DNA of 32,102 nt from Phoronis ovalis (GCA_028565635.1 JAOXYB010025291.1:1-32102); one strand, 5' to 3'. Numbered from the stretch's first letter, positions 1 to 11,519 are shown. Program-made: numbers and translations. Notes: a model not told the origin generated them from the sequence alone.

Positions 1-154
1 ATATTTAATTAAATAAATCAGTCTGAATTACAATCTTTAAACCTGTGTTGTGTTTTAGTCAATTCTACAGCATAACAATACCTCTTTCTATCAATTTTTC
101 ACTGTAACTTGTATTGACATTGAATTTCTTTTTAGTTCCCTAATTCCCTAAAGA

Positions 155-655
155 AAATGTTCTATAGAATTCTATAGTGATTTTACAGAGCCCTAGAGCT
201 CCGTATAGCTTGAGATTCATATAGAGGCGATCGATCTATAGAGCTATTCCGAGCTTTTCTGTTAAATAGTCAGACGCAGCATACTCAAAATATTAATTAC
301 AACCATTTCCAAAAAGGAAAAAAACTATAGAATATTCCATAGAGCAGTCTATAGAATTCCATAGAAGATTCTTCAGAGTATCCATTAGAATCCTATTGAG
401 GATTCTGTATAATGAATGCCTTTTATAGAATTCTACAGAATATTCTATATAGAGAAGGTTTCTGTAGAATGCTCTATAGAATCCTTTATGGAAATTTATA
501 GAAAAATGAGTCCAATTCTACAGGATCATCATATATATTGAATTCTACAGAGAAATTAGGCCAATTCTATAAAGTGCCCAATTCTCTATCACATTCTCAA
601 GAAAAATTCCATAGAAAAATTTGTTCCAATTTTCTATAGAGTTCTCTGTATAGTA
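155..655. repeat. Degenerate TTCTATAGAATTC-type repeat
   Basis: The stretch is built from many variants of a short, largely palindromic motif: TTCTATAGAATTC, ATTCCATAGAA, TTCTACAGAA, TTCTCTATAG. Spacing is irregular, roughly 10-40 bases, so this is a degraded minisatellite rather than a clean array. No coding potential is seen. Confidence 0.7.
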
Positions 656-1020
656 AATTTAATAATTATTTTGTAATAAATGTCCCAATCTAACAAGCAC
701 ACCCTAAGAGGCTTAAATTTTGAGTAAATGCCTACTCTCCATTTAATACCCTCTAATAAATGCCCATCCCAGCTGGGCTTCTATTTGGAAAAAAATGGGA
801 AATCCTAAAAAAATGCATCTCTAAACATAGTATGGTTTCTGTAGAGTTTACCAAGCTATGTTTTCTACTACTACCACTAAAATTGAGTATGCAAACTTGA
901 GTGACCAATAAGATACATCAATTTTTTTTACTTACTGCATGCACTCAAACTTCGTCTACTGAAACTGAATATTTATCAGTAAAGTATGCAGCAAGTATTT
1001 TCTCATATGTTATTCGAATG

Positions 1021-1130
1021 AAAAACTTAAGCCAGATTACAGGAAGTCTGATGTGTTAAATTTCATGATCAAATTTATTATTACAAAAAATAATTTTTAA
1101 ATAACAAACAAATTATGACTGTAAAATTAC
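1021..1130. repeat. Direct repeat, distal copy of the SCPx 3'-end segment
   Basis: This stretch matches 1621-1730 in order: AAAAACT..AAGCCAGATT.CAGGA, then AAATTTATTATTA, then AATTATGACTGTA. Both copies contain TTTATT, which is AATAAA on the SCPx strand (1074-1079 here). It is probably a duplicated 3'UTR end about 600 bp beyond the present one. No SCP2 exon was recognised beside it. Confidence 0.6.
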
Positions 1131-1259
1131 TAGATTTTAATCTCAGATGGACAATGACATTAATTGACTCTTCAAGTAGCATGTATAAGAAATCTTTATC
1201 ATCAGAATGGTGTTCAAATAAATACAGCAAAATCTAGGACCTAGAACATTTGAGGGCTA

Positions 1260-1515
1260 TAGGGGTTTTTCATGAGCAGTGAGCTTTGGGGTCTGTTAAG
1301 TCCCAGCGAGTATTTTCTTTTGGCAGCCATTTAAAAAAAAAAATCTTGCCATGAGGTATTGTCTTTTGGTGGCCATTTTTTTGGGATTCTGTTTTTTTTA
1401 ACTTGCTGCCGATTTTTTTTTTGGCGACTTATTTCCTTTTTTAAAATTTTTTATTGTGCATTGCCAATTTTTAATGCGACCATTGCACTTGGGGGGGTAC
1501 CCCCTACCCTGCTCA
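1260..1515. repeat. T-rich interspersed element ending in a G run
   Basis: The stretch has long T and A runs separated by short G/C-bearing words (GCCATTT, GGCGAC, GCATTGCCAA). It ends in a run of seven Gs followed by TACCCCCTACCC near 1490-1510. The same organisation occurs at about 10430-10850 in SCPx intron 1, and a similar G-run end occurs at about 22700. It looks like an interspersed repeat family, but its class is not recognised. Confidence 0.5.
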
Positions 1516-1620
1516 CATTTATCAGAAAACTCTAATGGCTACTTTTGGGAACCTTGAAATTAAGGAATTTAAATTTAACAGATAAGTACAGTGTCTTAAG
1601 TCATAACATCATATTTGCAT

Positions 1621-1730
1621 GAAAAACTAAAAGCCAGATTGCAGGAATCAAATTACATGATTAAATTTATTATTATAACAAAAATATTTTAAAACAATTG
1701 TAATAAATTATGACTGTACAATTGACCTGA
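1621..1730. repeat. Direct repeat, proximal copy at the SCPx 3' end
   Basis: Partner of 1021-1130. It lies about 290-400 bp beyond the SCPx stop codon and includes the candidate polyadenylation signal at 1666-1671. Confidence 0.6.
1666..1671 (-). terminator. Candidate SCPx polyadenylation signal
   Basis: TTTATT on the plus strand reads AATAAA on the SCPx strand, about 350 bases after the TAA stop. This would give a 3'UTR of about 370-390 bases. A second AATAAA at 1074-1079 in the duplicated segment could be a distal alternative. Only the hexamer supports the call. Confidence 0.5.
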
Positions 1731-2022
1731 ATAATATTAACATTTGCTATGCAAAATCTTCTATGCAATAACAGTGGCACCGGCCAAGCAAATTTCCAAA
1801 GAGCTTATATAAATGATATACATTACAGGAGAATATTGACAATACTCTTATAAAACAAAATCATAACTAAACGTGAAAATATACAAGAAAATCTATTCGA
1901 AATATCAAAAACTGGTTATTGTCTCCAACTACAATGTGTTGTTCACTGTACTGTAATTCTGTGTATATTAAACATATTTTAAGAAATTTGTCTTTTGAAT
2001 TTTGCAGAGTTGCAAAAGAATA

Positions 2023-3543
2023 TTACAATTTGGCTTTTTGAGGTTTCGGTTCAAATTCGTTCAGTTTCATTGCCAAACCCATATTACCAGAAATTTTCAT
2101 TTTCCCTTGAAGGAACAGCTGCAAAATAGAGTTTAAAATTACTATTAAAGAATTTGTATCCTATTAAAATCATGCTCAGTCAGACCATACTTCGATGCCA
2201 TGAATATGTGAATATGTGTCCCACAAATGTTTCCTTACTTCATGAATCTCAGAGGAACACAATTTTTCATAAGCGTGAATTCCTTTTATGCATGCGTCTT
2301 CACGGTTAAATGATTCATGAAACTATTATTCAACATGAAATATGTGCAACATTATTTTCATACAAATGGATACAAGTCTCCATAAAAATTGTACTAACAG
2401 CAGAATAATTTAATCACACAATGAACTAGTAATTTTAAGTACACATAGTAATTATTCTGACTTTTAATAGACTATTTTAATGAACTTAGAGAAGCCACCG
2501 GTCACAAACCAAAATGTTTCCAGCATGCAGCATTTAGCGGATGAATCCCGTGAGTGCATCATTGTTCATTCACAATACACTGTATGCTATCACCATTTGG
2601 GTTTTCAAACAGTGGCTATGCCAAATGCATATAAATAGTCTATTGGAGACCTATGACTTAACTTTTTTGTATCATTTAACTTAAAAAATAATATACTCTT
2701 CCAGAATTTTCCAGTAAGGAAATGTCTGTAGCTGATACGTGTCAACAAAAATATTTCAAAATTAGTTGGATACATTAAAAGAATGTTTAGACATTGATTC
2801 ATGTGTGTACAATGGCTTATAAATAACTGAATATATTTATTATTGTTGTAAAACAAACATTGTTGCCAATGGCTGATCATCGAAGTAAGTTGTGAAGTGT
2901 TTTATGTGTTTTATGTAAATATTTTATGTGTTTTTGAGGTATAAATCAGAAAATAAAATACACTAAATATTTATATCATTTTTGTGACAGATACTCAAAT
3001 ACTTACATTCTGACCTTTGACCTGCCCTGTCATCATTTTCAACAAATTGTCATCATCAATTGTGATGGTGCAATCGGCTCTGGCTGAAAAATGTCAGATA
3101 TGGCGATTATTTTCCTGCCTATTTACTCTCATGCATGTGGATACTGCACAGTAATAGCAACATTATTTTTTATAACGAAAGCAGCCCACAGTTCTTATGC
3201 AAAAAAGCAGATTTATTGAAAATTGGAATATCTCAAAAGCTTTCAACAAACTTAAAACTATACTAAATATGCCAAAATAAAAAAACTGAAGCGTACCTCC
3301 TATGCTTAGAAATGTCATGATGTACTTACTTGTGTCTCCAAACTTTACAGAACCGTTCCCAGTTTTAGCATCAACTCTCCAAATCCCTTCTTTACCACCA
3401 GGTCCATTTTTAACCTTGAAACAATATACTCCCTTAACCTTCTTGACAATATTAGCACCATCAGTTCCAAGGGTTTTCTGTATTTCCTTGAAGACCACTG
3501 AACTTTTGAAATCACTTCCAGGTTCGCTACCCCCTGAAGACCC
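2023..3543 (-). other. SCP2: Second, C-terminal SCP2 domain with PTS1
   Basis: The rest of exon 14 (3543-3330), exon 15 (3083-3007) and exon 16 (2118-2023) encode a short linker (GSSGGSEP, about residues 537-544) and a full second SCP2 domain ending in KAKL and stop. By hand count 107 of 117 aligned residues match the first domain. The DNA of the first 183 bases of the domain differs at about 20 positions, mostly third positions. Intron positions and phases (1, then 0) are the same in both copies, which indicates DNA-level tandem duplication of an intron-bearing segment. The introns themselves (210 versus 246 bp; 474 versus 888 bp) show no obvious similarity. Confidence 0.92.
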
Positions 3544-6500
3544 TTTCTGAGGTTTTGCTTCGAATTCATTCAGTTTCATTGCCAAACCCATGTTACCAGA
3601 TATCTTCATTTTACCTTGGAAGAACAACTACAAAAAAAGCAAATAAAATTATGCTAAACAATTTTCACAGAACAAATATTTATGAACCTTACCAGCAGTA
3701 ACTTGGGATTTGGTACATGCAACAAGTGGTGAAGACAGGGGAAAAAAATAAATGCCAAATGCTTTAGTAATTTTGGTACAGAATTTATAATTTTAGATAG
3801 TTGCAGTAATTATTTTGACAGATATTCTACTTTGAATTAAATACCAACTACTAAACTCTCTTTAGTAATCTGTCTAACTCATACAGTATCAAATGATGTA
3901 CTAGTGGCAAACTAACTATTTTTATCTACCACTCAACGAAATCACCATAGTAATATAAAAAATATTCTTGGCCACTATTTTATATGAAAGTCCAAATAAT
4001 AATAGACGTTCTTTTAATGATTTGTGCAGTTTGTATATCATGATTAAATAAAGTGACCTCAGCATGTGCATGACTTCTACCATGAAAACTGAGGCACTTA
4101 CACTCTGTCCTTTAACTTGCCCTGTCATCATTTTCAGTAAACTATCATCATCTATTGTGATAGTACAATCTGCTTTAGCTGCAAAACACTTTGATGTATT
4201 AATATTGTATGCATATTACAATTCATCATCAGATACATCATTTTTCCACATAAAGTATTCATGTACTCATGTACTAAGCAATAGTCACGGTTCCTGTATC
4301 TAGGTAAAAAAATCTTGAAACTACAGCCACTAAATACAGTCACAAAATTCATATAAAAAGCGGAATATTTGTTATGACAAATATATACCAGTATCTCCAA
4401 ACTTTACTGAGCCATTCCCAGTCTTAGCATCAACTCTCCAAATCCCTTCTTTGCCACCGGGTCCATTTTTAACCTTGAAACAATACACTCCCTTAATCTT
4501 CTTGACAATATTGGCACCGTCAGTTTCGAGAGCTTTCTGTATTTCACTGAAAACCACTGAAGATTTGAAATCGCTTCCGTCTGAAGAGGCACTGGTAGCC
4601 ACTGCTTGTATACGAGTTTGTCGACTGAAATAATGTTTAAAATCATGAACTAAAATCAGAACACAAGAGCCTCCTGTTCACAAAGTAATCTGACTTGCAT
4701 GAAATATTAATGTGTCCCCTAGATGTATGCTGCTATTACGTGACACAAAGTGATGTGCTATGCCAATAAGCATATTTTTTAAAACTATTTTTTAAGTCAA
4801 CGCACCTAGATGCAGTTTCCAATTCAATCTAGAGGATGCCCATATGCATGTTGCAACCAATTGGTACATGCAGATTATAGCAACAACATTTTGCAACCAG
4901 CTTGCTTATGCTGAGGTAGATGGCTAAATGTTTATACCAGGAGATGGTTTCCAAAACATTACTGAAGTGTGTTATTCTGATTATTGAGGACTATATGTCA
5001 GGAAAACATACGGTTACCATAGATTAGATATTGTAACAATTCAGGGGTACCAAGGGCAACCAAACATTTCTACAGTACCTACTACATAAACAATTCCTCG
5101 GCCACTAATTTACTCTGATGATTTTGGATGACCTCTAACGTGTATACTACACATAACATTTCGGTGGTACAATGTTTTATATTATCAACCAATTATGCAA
5201 AATAAACTTTGCTCACTTTAAATATTCAGGAAAGCCATGGCGATATAAAGTAATAACAACTGCTCCACCAAGACCAATGTTGTGCTGTAGCGCAACTTTT
5301 GCTCCGCTGACTTGCCTCTTCCCAGCCAAACCTCTCAACTGCCAACTCAACTCTGAACATTGAGCTAAACCTGAAGTGTAATTTTTAAGAAATGTTAAGC
5401 ATATTGCTTTTCTTTCCGCAGTTGTGGTATTCAATTACTTTTATTTTTGCATATAAATTCTGAACCTCCTCGAAAATAAAACATCTTCAGCAACATGCAC
5501 ATCACATGAATTACGTCAAAATCAAATACTACTTTACGAATTTCCTATTGTTCCTAAAATCATTTCAATTTCGCTTTAAAATGATAAGTCCATAATATTT
5601 AAACAACCATTTTACCTATGACATACTGCAATAAAAAAAAGCGTGTTCAGTTTTGTCTGAAGTTTGAAAGTTGAAGTAAAAGTGGAGGTTGAAAAAAAGG
5701 GACACACATAAACAGTAACACCGAATGGTAGTGCCCCTCTTGAGATAATCCTCTACCTGTTGCTCCAAGTGGATGTCCCTTAGAAATCAGTCCACCACTA
5801 GGGTTGACAACATATTTGCCACCATAAGTATTGTCTCCTCTATCTACCATCTCACCACCTTTACCTAAAGAAATTACCGATCATTTTCAATGAAATTTTG
5901 AAATATTTCAGAACAATGCGGATACAAGTTCTATAGAAAAATGTAAGCATCTTTCATATAAGATCAAGTCATTTAAGATTAAAATGGTAACCACTTTATC
6001 AATATTAGTAAAAATGCAACTTTCCAAAATGCAGTTTTTCATTTGTGTCACAGACTGTAGTTATCTGTAATAGTTAAGTAGTACACACAACAGAACTTGT
6101 ACTGTTTTTAAAAGACACATAATAGAAGCATAGCAGATTGTCTAAACAATACACAAATTAAAAAAATATAAAATGTCTCTAATATTGATGCCTCCTGCAT
6201 GTCGATTTTGCTTTATGGTATTTAGGTCTAACAGGAATTGGGCAGATTTGGCTCTAAGGCTCTCCATTCTATTAATAGGGCAACTCTATTTTGCAGAAAA
6301 GTAACAAAACAAAGTGACAACCACAGTAACACAGTGACTAGATACCTGGAGGGCAAAGACCTAAAGCTTCATAAGTTAACAGTTCATTGGTGGAGAAACA
6401 GTCATGTAGCTCTATCACATCAACATCTGTCGGTCGTAAACCAGCTTTGTTGAAAACCCTTTCTGCGGTACTTTGTGTCATATCATAACCAACCTATTTA

Positions 6501-9500
6501 TCATTAGGAACAGATATCAAGCAGCAAAAATACAAAAACTGCATTTTACACATTTTTATGTTATATTCCAGCTTTAAAAATGTAAGTACTGACATAGAAT
6601 TTTCAAAAAGTTATTATTATTAACCTTCTTGTACATAAACAGATAACACACTGTCCATCAAGCTAGTCTACATGTACCAGGCAATTGTGTGTAATCTGAA
6701 ATTGCTCAGGTACAATTTATGATACCAGTGTTTCTACAAGTTTTCTTTAATTAAAACTTACCATTTTCATACAGCTACTGTCATTGAATGTACTAGCAAG
6801 GTCTGTCCCCATTTCCATGGCCAAGATTTCAACAGCCTGGGCTTGTAAATTATGCTTCTTGACAAAATCTTCACTGACTACAATAGCTGCAGCAGACCCA
6901 TCTGATGTAGGACTAAAAAGTAAAAAGATTTAACTATAATCTAACATGTTTAACAGTCACTTTAAAATTATGCTGGTACTACTAACTGTAATACTATTAA
7001 TACCACTGGGGTGCTTAACATCCACCAACTATCACATGCAATTGTTGGGCACTCACCCAAATCATTGTATGCTAATCAAATTCGTTGGAGACTCATTCAA
7101 AACCATTGGGACAAGTCCCACGTGAAAATCACCAAGTTAGTTGAATACTCGCAAGTTCTGAAATTCTACATTATTATAAATAGTCGAAGGTGAGCATTCC
7201 ATGAACTCGGTGAGTGTCTCACAGAACCAGCATTCAAGCTATGTAAAATTATAGTATTTATGCTATTTATTCTATTGCTAAATAAATAACAACATAAATA
7301 ACATTTATCAGTATATAAATTACGTATTTTTTTTGAAAAAAACATTGATATTTTTTTTTATCACTAGATGTTAAGTAGAGTAACCTGCAAATCTCTAATA
7401 TTCTCTCAATTCAGTTTTTATAATTCTGATAAATCAAAGGGTCACAGTCAAACACAATTTAGAAAAAAATATTTTGCATCCACATTATTCATAGTTTTCA
7501 CGAGATATTGTGGCTAAATTTGAATATAAACTTAATGGAATTAGGAGCAAAAGTAACAAACTGTTGTTATATTGGAGAAACGTGTCTATGCCAACAGCAC
7601 ATCAGGATGCATGTATACGATGTTACTACTTTACCTGCATTGCAGTTTAGTCAATGGTTCATGAATCATAGGAGCACCTTGAATTTGGTCCAAAGAATAG
7701 TCTGTTTGGAATTGAGCATACCTGAATGTTACAAAATAGAACATGGCCTTAATCTATAAAGCATTCAAAACACTAAAAAGTAGAAAATCATTATAATATC
7801 AGAATTACAACCAATGGATATTGTTAACTTTTGACAATTCACTACCTTTTAGTTTCTATCATTTTCTTGAATCACGACCCGGTGCTTCTGTGGTGATAAG
7901 TGAAATTAGCATGTATTACTAACCTGGTGAATTTAGTTTCCATAACTGCAGAGGAACTACTCTGGATAAGTATGAGTTCAATTCTTTTTCTTAACACCAG
8001 ATATATTGTGTGGAAGTATGTTTACAAACAACTATTATCGTTGAATAAATTAAATATTAATGGATATGGGCAAACTGAATCAACTTACGGATTGTTCACG
8101 GAATGGTGGTGATTTTTCCAAGCTATTTTTGCAAAGTGCTCTGGTTTTGTACCTTAAATATGAAATATAAAGTGCAATAAACTATTAATGGCAATATAGC
8201 TTGTTACAGTACATTTTCCATCATCAGAGAATGGGTACTTTTACAAAATATTTATATTCACATTATTTAGCATTTACAAGCAAGCTGTACAAATTTAACG
8301 TTACAAGTCTATTTTCAAAATTTTCATACCATACTTCTTCATGTGTTCTCTACCCGCATTTCCAAACATCTGAGCAGTTACAGGGGATGCTTCAAACCCA
8401 TGGGTGTTCATCATGACTTCAATATGTTTGTCCATTGGGTTTGTTCTGTCGGTGTACTGAAATTGGCCAAGTAAACATTATATGTTTATTGTAAACATCT
8501 GGGTTCTCTAAAGTAATCTGCTGCTTCCAATGATCTTAGAAGCAAATATGTGGAACGTATTTTTATCAGAATTACAGTATCAGAACTATTATGTAATATT
8601 GAAGAGTCTCCCTATTTTATGTTCAATTTCCACCCAAAATATAAGTATTTTTTCACAGTTGTTGTGTTGTTATAATTTGACAGTAAATATCAGCAGTCGT
8701 GTACTTTGAGGTAACAGGCTGTATAATTGCAATAAAATTCAGTTCAGCAAGCGGCATTGGTTAATTTCCAAAGCTGACACAAGATTAAGCTATTTTCCAC
8801 GGATATTTGAATATCGGCGACTTTCTCTCTTAAATCTGTTGTTATAAATGCAGTAAGTTTCTAAATGATGTTGTAATATACGCCAGAGAGTTTCCATTAT
8901 GATAAGATACTAGGATATCAAAAAAAGTAACACAATACAAACTTATTTACAATATAATATGCTATATACATGCAATATCATAAATATGAAGACTTACTTT
9001 TGCTGTCAGTGAGCCACGTTCCATTTTTTCAAATCCTAATGCCAGAATACAATCTGCAATTCCACCCTGGATAAATTGTTTCGCCATGTACAGAGCAGTA
9101 GATCCAGTTGAACAAGCATTATTCACCTGCAACGAAAAGTTTCCTTCGATCTTCTGTATATATGTAAAGTATGTCATCACAGAATTCCACTTCCTAACAA
9201 ATCCTCAAAAAAAGTTTAAATACAGTAATTTACAACTTTTATCTGCAGATGTAAAATTTCATGACAACAAACCACTTCACTTCCTCCTTCTGGTAATGCC
9301 TCTTTTGTTCAGACATTGGCAAACTTACATTGTATACTGGTATACCAGTCAGACCCAGCTGATAAACTGCCCTTTGACCACAAGTAGTATCCCCTACAAG
9401 ATTTTAAAATTAATATGATGATAAAATACATCTAAATTAAAGAGACGATTCTTTTAATTGTATCTAACAATACAGACATCGTTCTATATATATTGATGCC

Positions 9501-11253
9501 GTATATAAAAAAATATATACAGGCCTAGGAATCTTTTCCCACTAAGAGTTACAGAGACTTAGACAATGAGGTATGTTCCATGATAATTACATAGTTTTGT
9601 ATTTCTTTTGTATGTATTCCAGCAACTGAAATGTATCATGATATTATAAAAAAAAACATTTTAAAGTATACACACAAAAACTAATGGAGACCTCTGGTGG
9701 TCATCATTTACCATAGACATATCCCACACAAGCTTGTTGGACTTCTTCATATGAAATTCCTGCATCTTTTAATGCTTTTGCAGCTGCTTCTTTTGCCATG
9801 TCAGGATAGTCAAAGTTCTCCCGGCGACCGGGTTTCTCGAACTAAAATAAACCTCATTGTTATTTATTTCAGTGTTCAACTGACTCAGACAGTGTGGTTC
9901 TATTCCTATTTAATGTATGAACATACACCTTTCAAGATGAGTGAGGTGCTTCAAAAGAGTAGTGCAATACCACTCTTAAAACTTTTATGTAGAACACTGT
10001 ATTCATATAACTTTTATTGTAACTTTTATAAAACTCTTATTTGTAAGATGTATTTTATGACATTTAAAAGCAATGTATTGCAAATAAGTGTTTATCAGAA
10101 TTAACCAAGCCATGGCACTAGCTAGTCTAATGACAAGGAGGAGTTTACTAAATTATCTTATATCACTTTATGGTTCAAAGTTTGTTGACAGGGTATGAAT
10201 TGGTTGTAAATTCTTGTTTTGCTAGATCAAAGTCCTAGTCCGAATTTCATATTCAAAATTGTTTGTGATAAATTTGCTATCAATTGCAAGCAGCATCAGA
10301 CCACAGATATGCTACTAAAAATTACTGTAACTGAGAAAGCTACAATCTCTTGCACAAAATTATAAAACTGACATTGGGATAATTTGATGTAGATCCGCAC
10401 AAAAAAAACGAACTCCCACTCAGGTACTATGAGGTGTCTTTTTATGCTTATTTCATACTTTTTACCATGTGCTGTGCTTTTTGGAAATAAAATTCTATCA
10501 AGGGTGCATTTTCAATAATGATTATTTTTCACAGGAGGCTGTATTTTAAGGTGTAAATTTCCAAGATTTTGTTTACTGTTTTTGCCATGGGGTGTATTTA
10601 TTTCACGCACTTTGTTTCGTTTTTTTGGAATGCAGTTTTTACCATGGTATAAAGATTTTTTACTTTGGGCCTCACATCTTGTATTTTTTGGTACATTTCT
10701 ATAAAGGAGGGCTATAGGTGGGTTGTTGCAGCGAGCATTTTTAACATTTTTTTTTGCTTTCTTTTCTATTTTCTTATCTTTCCGCAAAGCATTTTTGGCG
10801 AGCATTGCCAATGAACCCTGGGGGGGGGGGGCTACCCCTCTCATAACCGGTCATAAGGTGCTCCCTCCAATCCCACAAGGATTAAACATTTAAAAAATAT
10901 TGATTTTTTGTGATTTTATGCTCTGGACAATTTCAAAAAGAAAAATTCACAATTAGGAACGATTCTGCTTATTGACTGGAGAGGCGGAGTATGTTCCAGT
11001 TTCTCAATCCTCAGCAGACTGAGAACTGAACGGTCTGAACCACCGACTCCAAAGTCCGATAGCATCTGGAAACATTGTAAATCGACACTTAAGCGTTTTG
11101 TGAAATGTTATCACGTTAATTTAGCCAGTAGACATTAGCACAAGGTGTTTGCTTAATAAAATCGCAATTTTGGTATACAGTGAATCAATAAAGTATCATT
11201 TTTACCTTTGTCATTCCGACACCGACAACAAACACCCTTCTGGAGGCTGACAT
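2023..11253 (-). CDS. SCP2: Sterol carrier protein X: thiolase with two SCP2 domains
   Basis: Peroxisomal 3-ketoacyl-CoA thiolase fused to SCP2 lipid-transfer domains. The family cleaves branched-chain and bile-acid-type 3-ketoacyl-CoAs and moves sterols and lipids. Coding exons in gene order: 11253-11206, 9841-9712, 9393-9329, 9126-8998, 8456-8330, 8152-8089, 7721-7635, 6912-6762, 6493-6346, 5864-5757, 5370-5217, 4624-4389, 4178-4102, 3627-3330, 3083-3007, 2118-2023. All introns are GT-AG, phases match throughout, and they sum to 664 codons plus stop. The start is [12 protein letters not shown], as in vertebrate SCPx. Catalytic motifs are NNACSTGS (Cys86), HDCF (His297, Cys299) and GHPLGATG (His347). 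The protein ends in AKL, a peroxisomal PTS1. It is about 117 residues longer than human SCPx (547) because the SCP2 domain is doubled. Exon ends rest on homology and consensus sites, without transcript evidence. Confidence 0.95.
3544..4624 (-). other. SCP2: First SCP2 lipid-transfer domain (internal copy)
   Basis: Exon 12 (4624-4389), exon 13 (4178-4102) and the first 28 codons of exon 14 (3627-3544) encode residues about 404-536. Recognisable SCP2 motifs are [39 protein letters not shown] and [15 protein letters not shown]. The stretch joins the thiolase through [16 protein letters not shown], which matches the vertebrate linker. Where a single-domain SCPx would end in AKL and stop, the reading continues from PQK into a Gly/Ser-rich linker, so the targeting signal of this copy is gone. 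Exons 12 to 13 join in phase 1 and exons 13 to 14 in phase 0. Confidence 0.92.
5217..11253 (-). other. SCP2: SCPx thiolase module (exons 1-11)
   Basis: Residues 1 to about 403 form the SCP2-type thiolase. The nucleophile Cys86 sits in NNACSTGS, in exon 4 (9126-8998). The HDCF motif (residues 297-300) in exon 9 (6493-6346) is typical of SCP2-type thiolases, in place of the NEAF of classical thiolases. GHPLGATG with His347 spans exons 10 and 11. The substrate-side motif PTSDG is in exon 8 (6912-6762). No catalytic residue appears lost, so the enzyme should be active. Vertebrates begin their separate pre-SCP2 protein at the Met of KMGFPE; this gene has RHGFPE there (His397), so that internal start is missing. 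Confidence 0.9.
10430..10850. repeat. T-rich interspersed element with 12-G run (SCPx intron 1)
   Basis: SCPx intron 1 (9842-11205) holds no recognisable exon. This stretch within it has T-rich blocks separated by GCATTTT, TTGCCATGGGG and GCGAGCATT words, and ends in 12 consecutive Gs (10820-10831) followed by CTACCCC. It resembles 1260-1515 in design. The minus strand is open for 110 codons, but the product would be lysine-rich and repetitive, so it is treated as a repeat by-product. Confidence 0.55.
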
Positions 11254-11519
11254 CTTGGAATTTCTCAAAGATGCCCGGATGAGAACTATTTGCAAAGACT
11301 TCACTTTATGTGTTAGATTACTCCGCATCCTTTATTCATTTCTTTATTTTATATAAGTGACTGAAAAATATAACATAGTATTTTCCAGGTTGTTCCTACT
11401 AAATATTTTACGCATTTTTGACTACTTATTTCGTGCTTAAATTCTTCTAAAAGAAACGTATTACGAACTATATTTGTTTGAAACATCATTTGATAAAAGA
11501 GTGACGAGGTTATCGCAAT

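Larger units (their letters stand above)
1..1640. other. Intergenic region downstream of SCPx
   Basis: No exon or gene could be supported here on either strand. The stretch is AT-rich and mostly repetitive: a degenerate TTCTATAGAATTC-like repeat (about 155-655), a short patch with TAAATGCC motifs (about 720-780), one copy of a duplicated segment matching the SCPx 3' end (1021-1130), and a T-rich element ending in a G run (about 1260-1515). Confidence 0.6.

Noticed and set aside
3302-3550. Plus-strand open frame over SCPx exon 14 (and the similar one at 4451-4633)
   Set aside because: These are antisense shadows of the two SCP2 copies; their similarity to each other comes from the duplicated coding strand.
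9697-10104. Open frame of 135 codons on the plus strand
   Set aside because: Its first part is antisense to SCPx exon 2 and the rest is intron; the product has no recognisable motif.
10512-10844. Open frame of 110 codons on the minus strand, lysine-rich
   Set aside because: It lies in SCPx intron 1 within the T-rich G-run element. Its repetitive lysine/asparagine product reflects the poly-T composition and shows no domain.
10975-11075. Slightly GC-richer patch in SCPx intron 1 with a GGTTCAGACC-like word, considered as an exon or tRNA-derived SINE
   Set aside because: Exon 1 joins exon 2 in frame (MTK-FEKPG) without it, and no paired A and B boxes or poly-A tail were seen.
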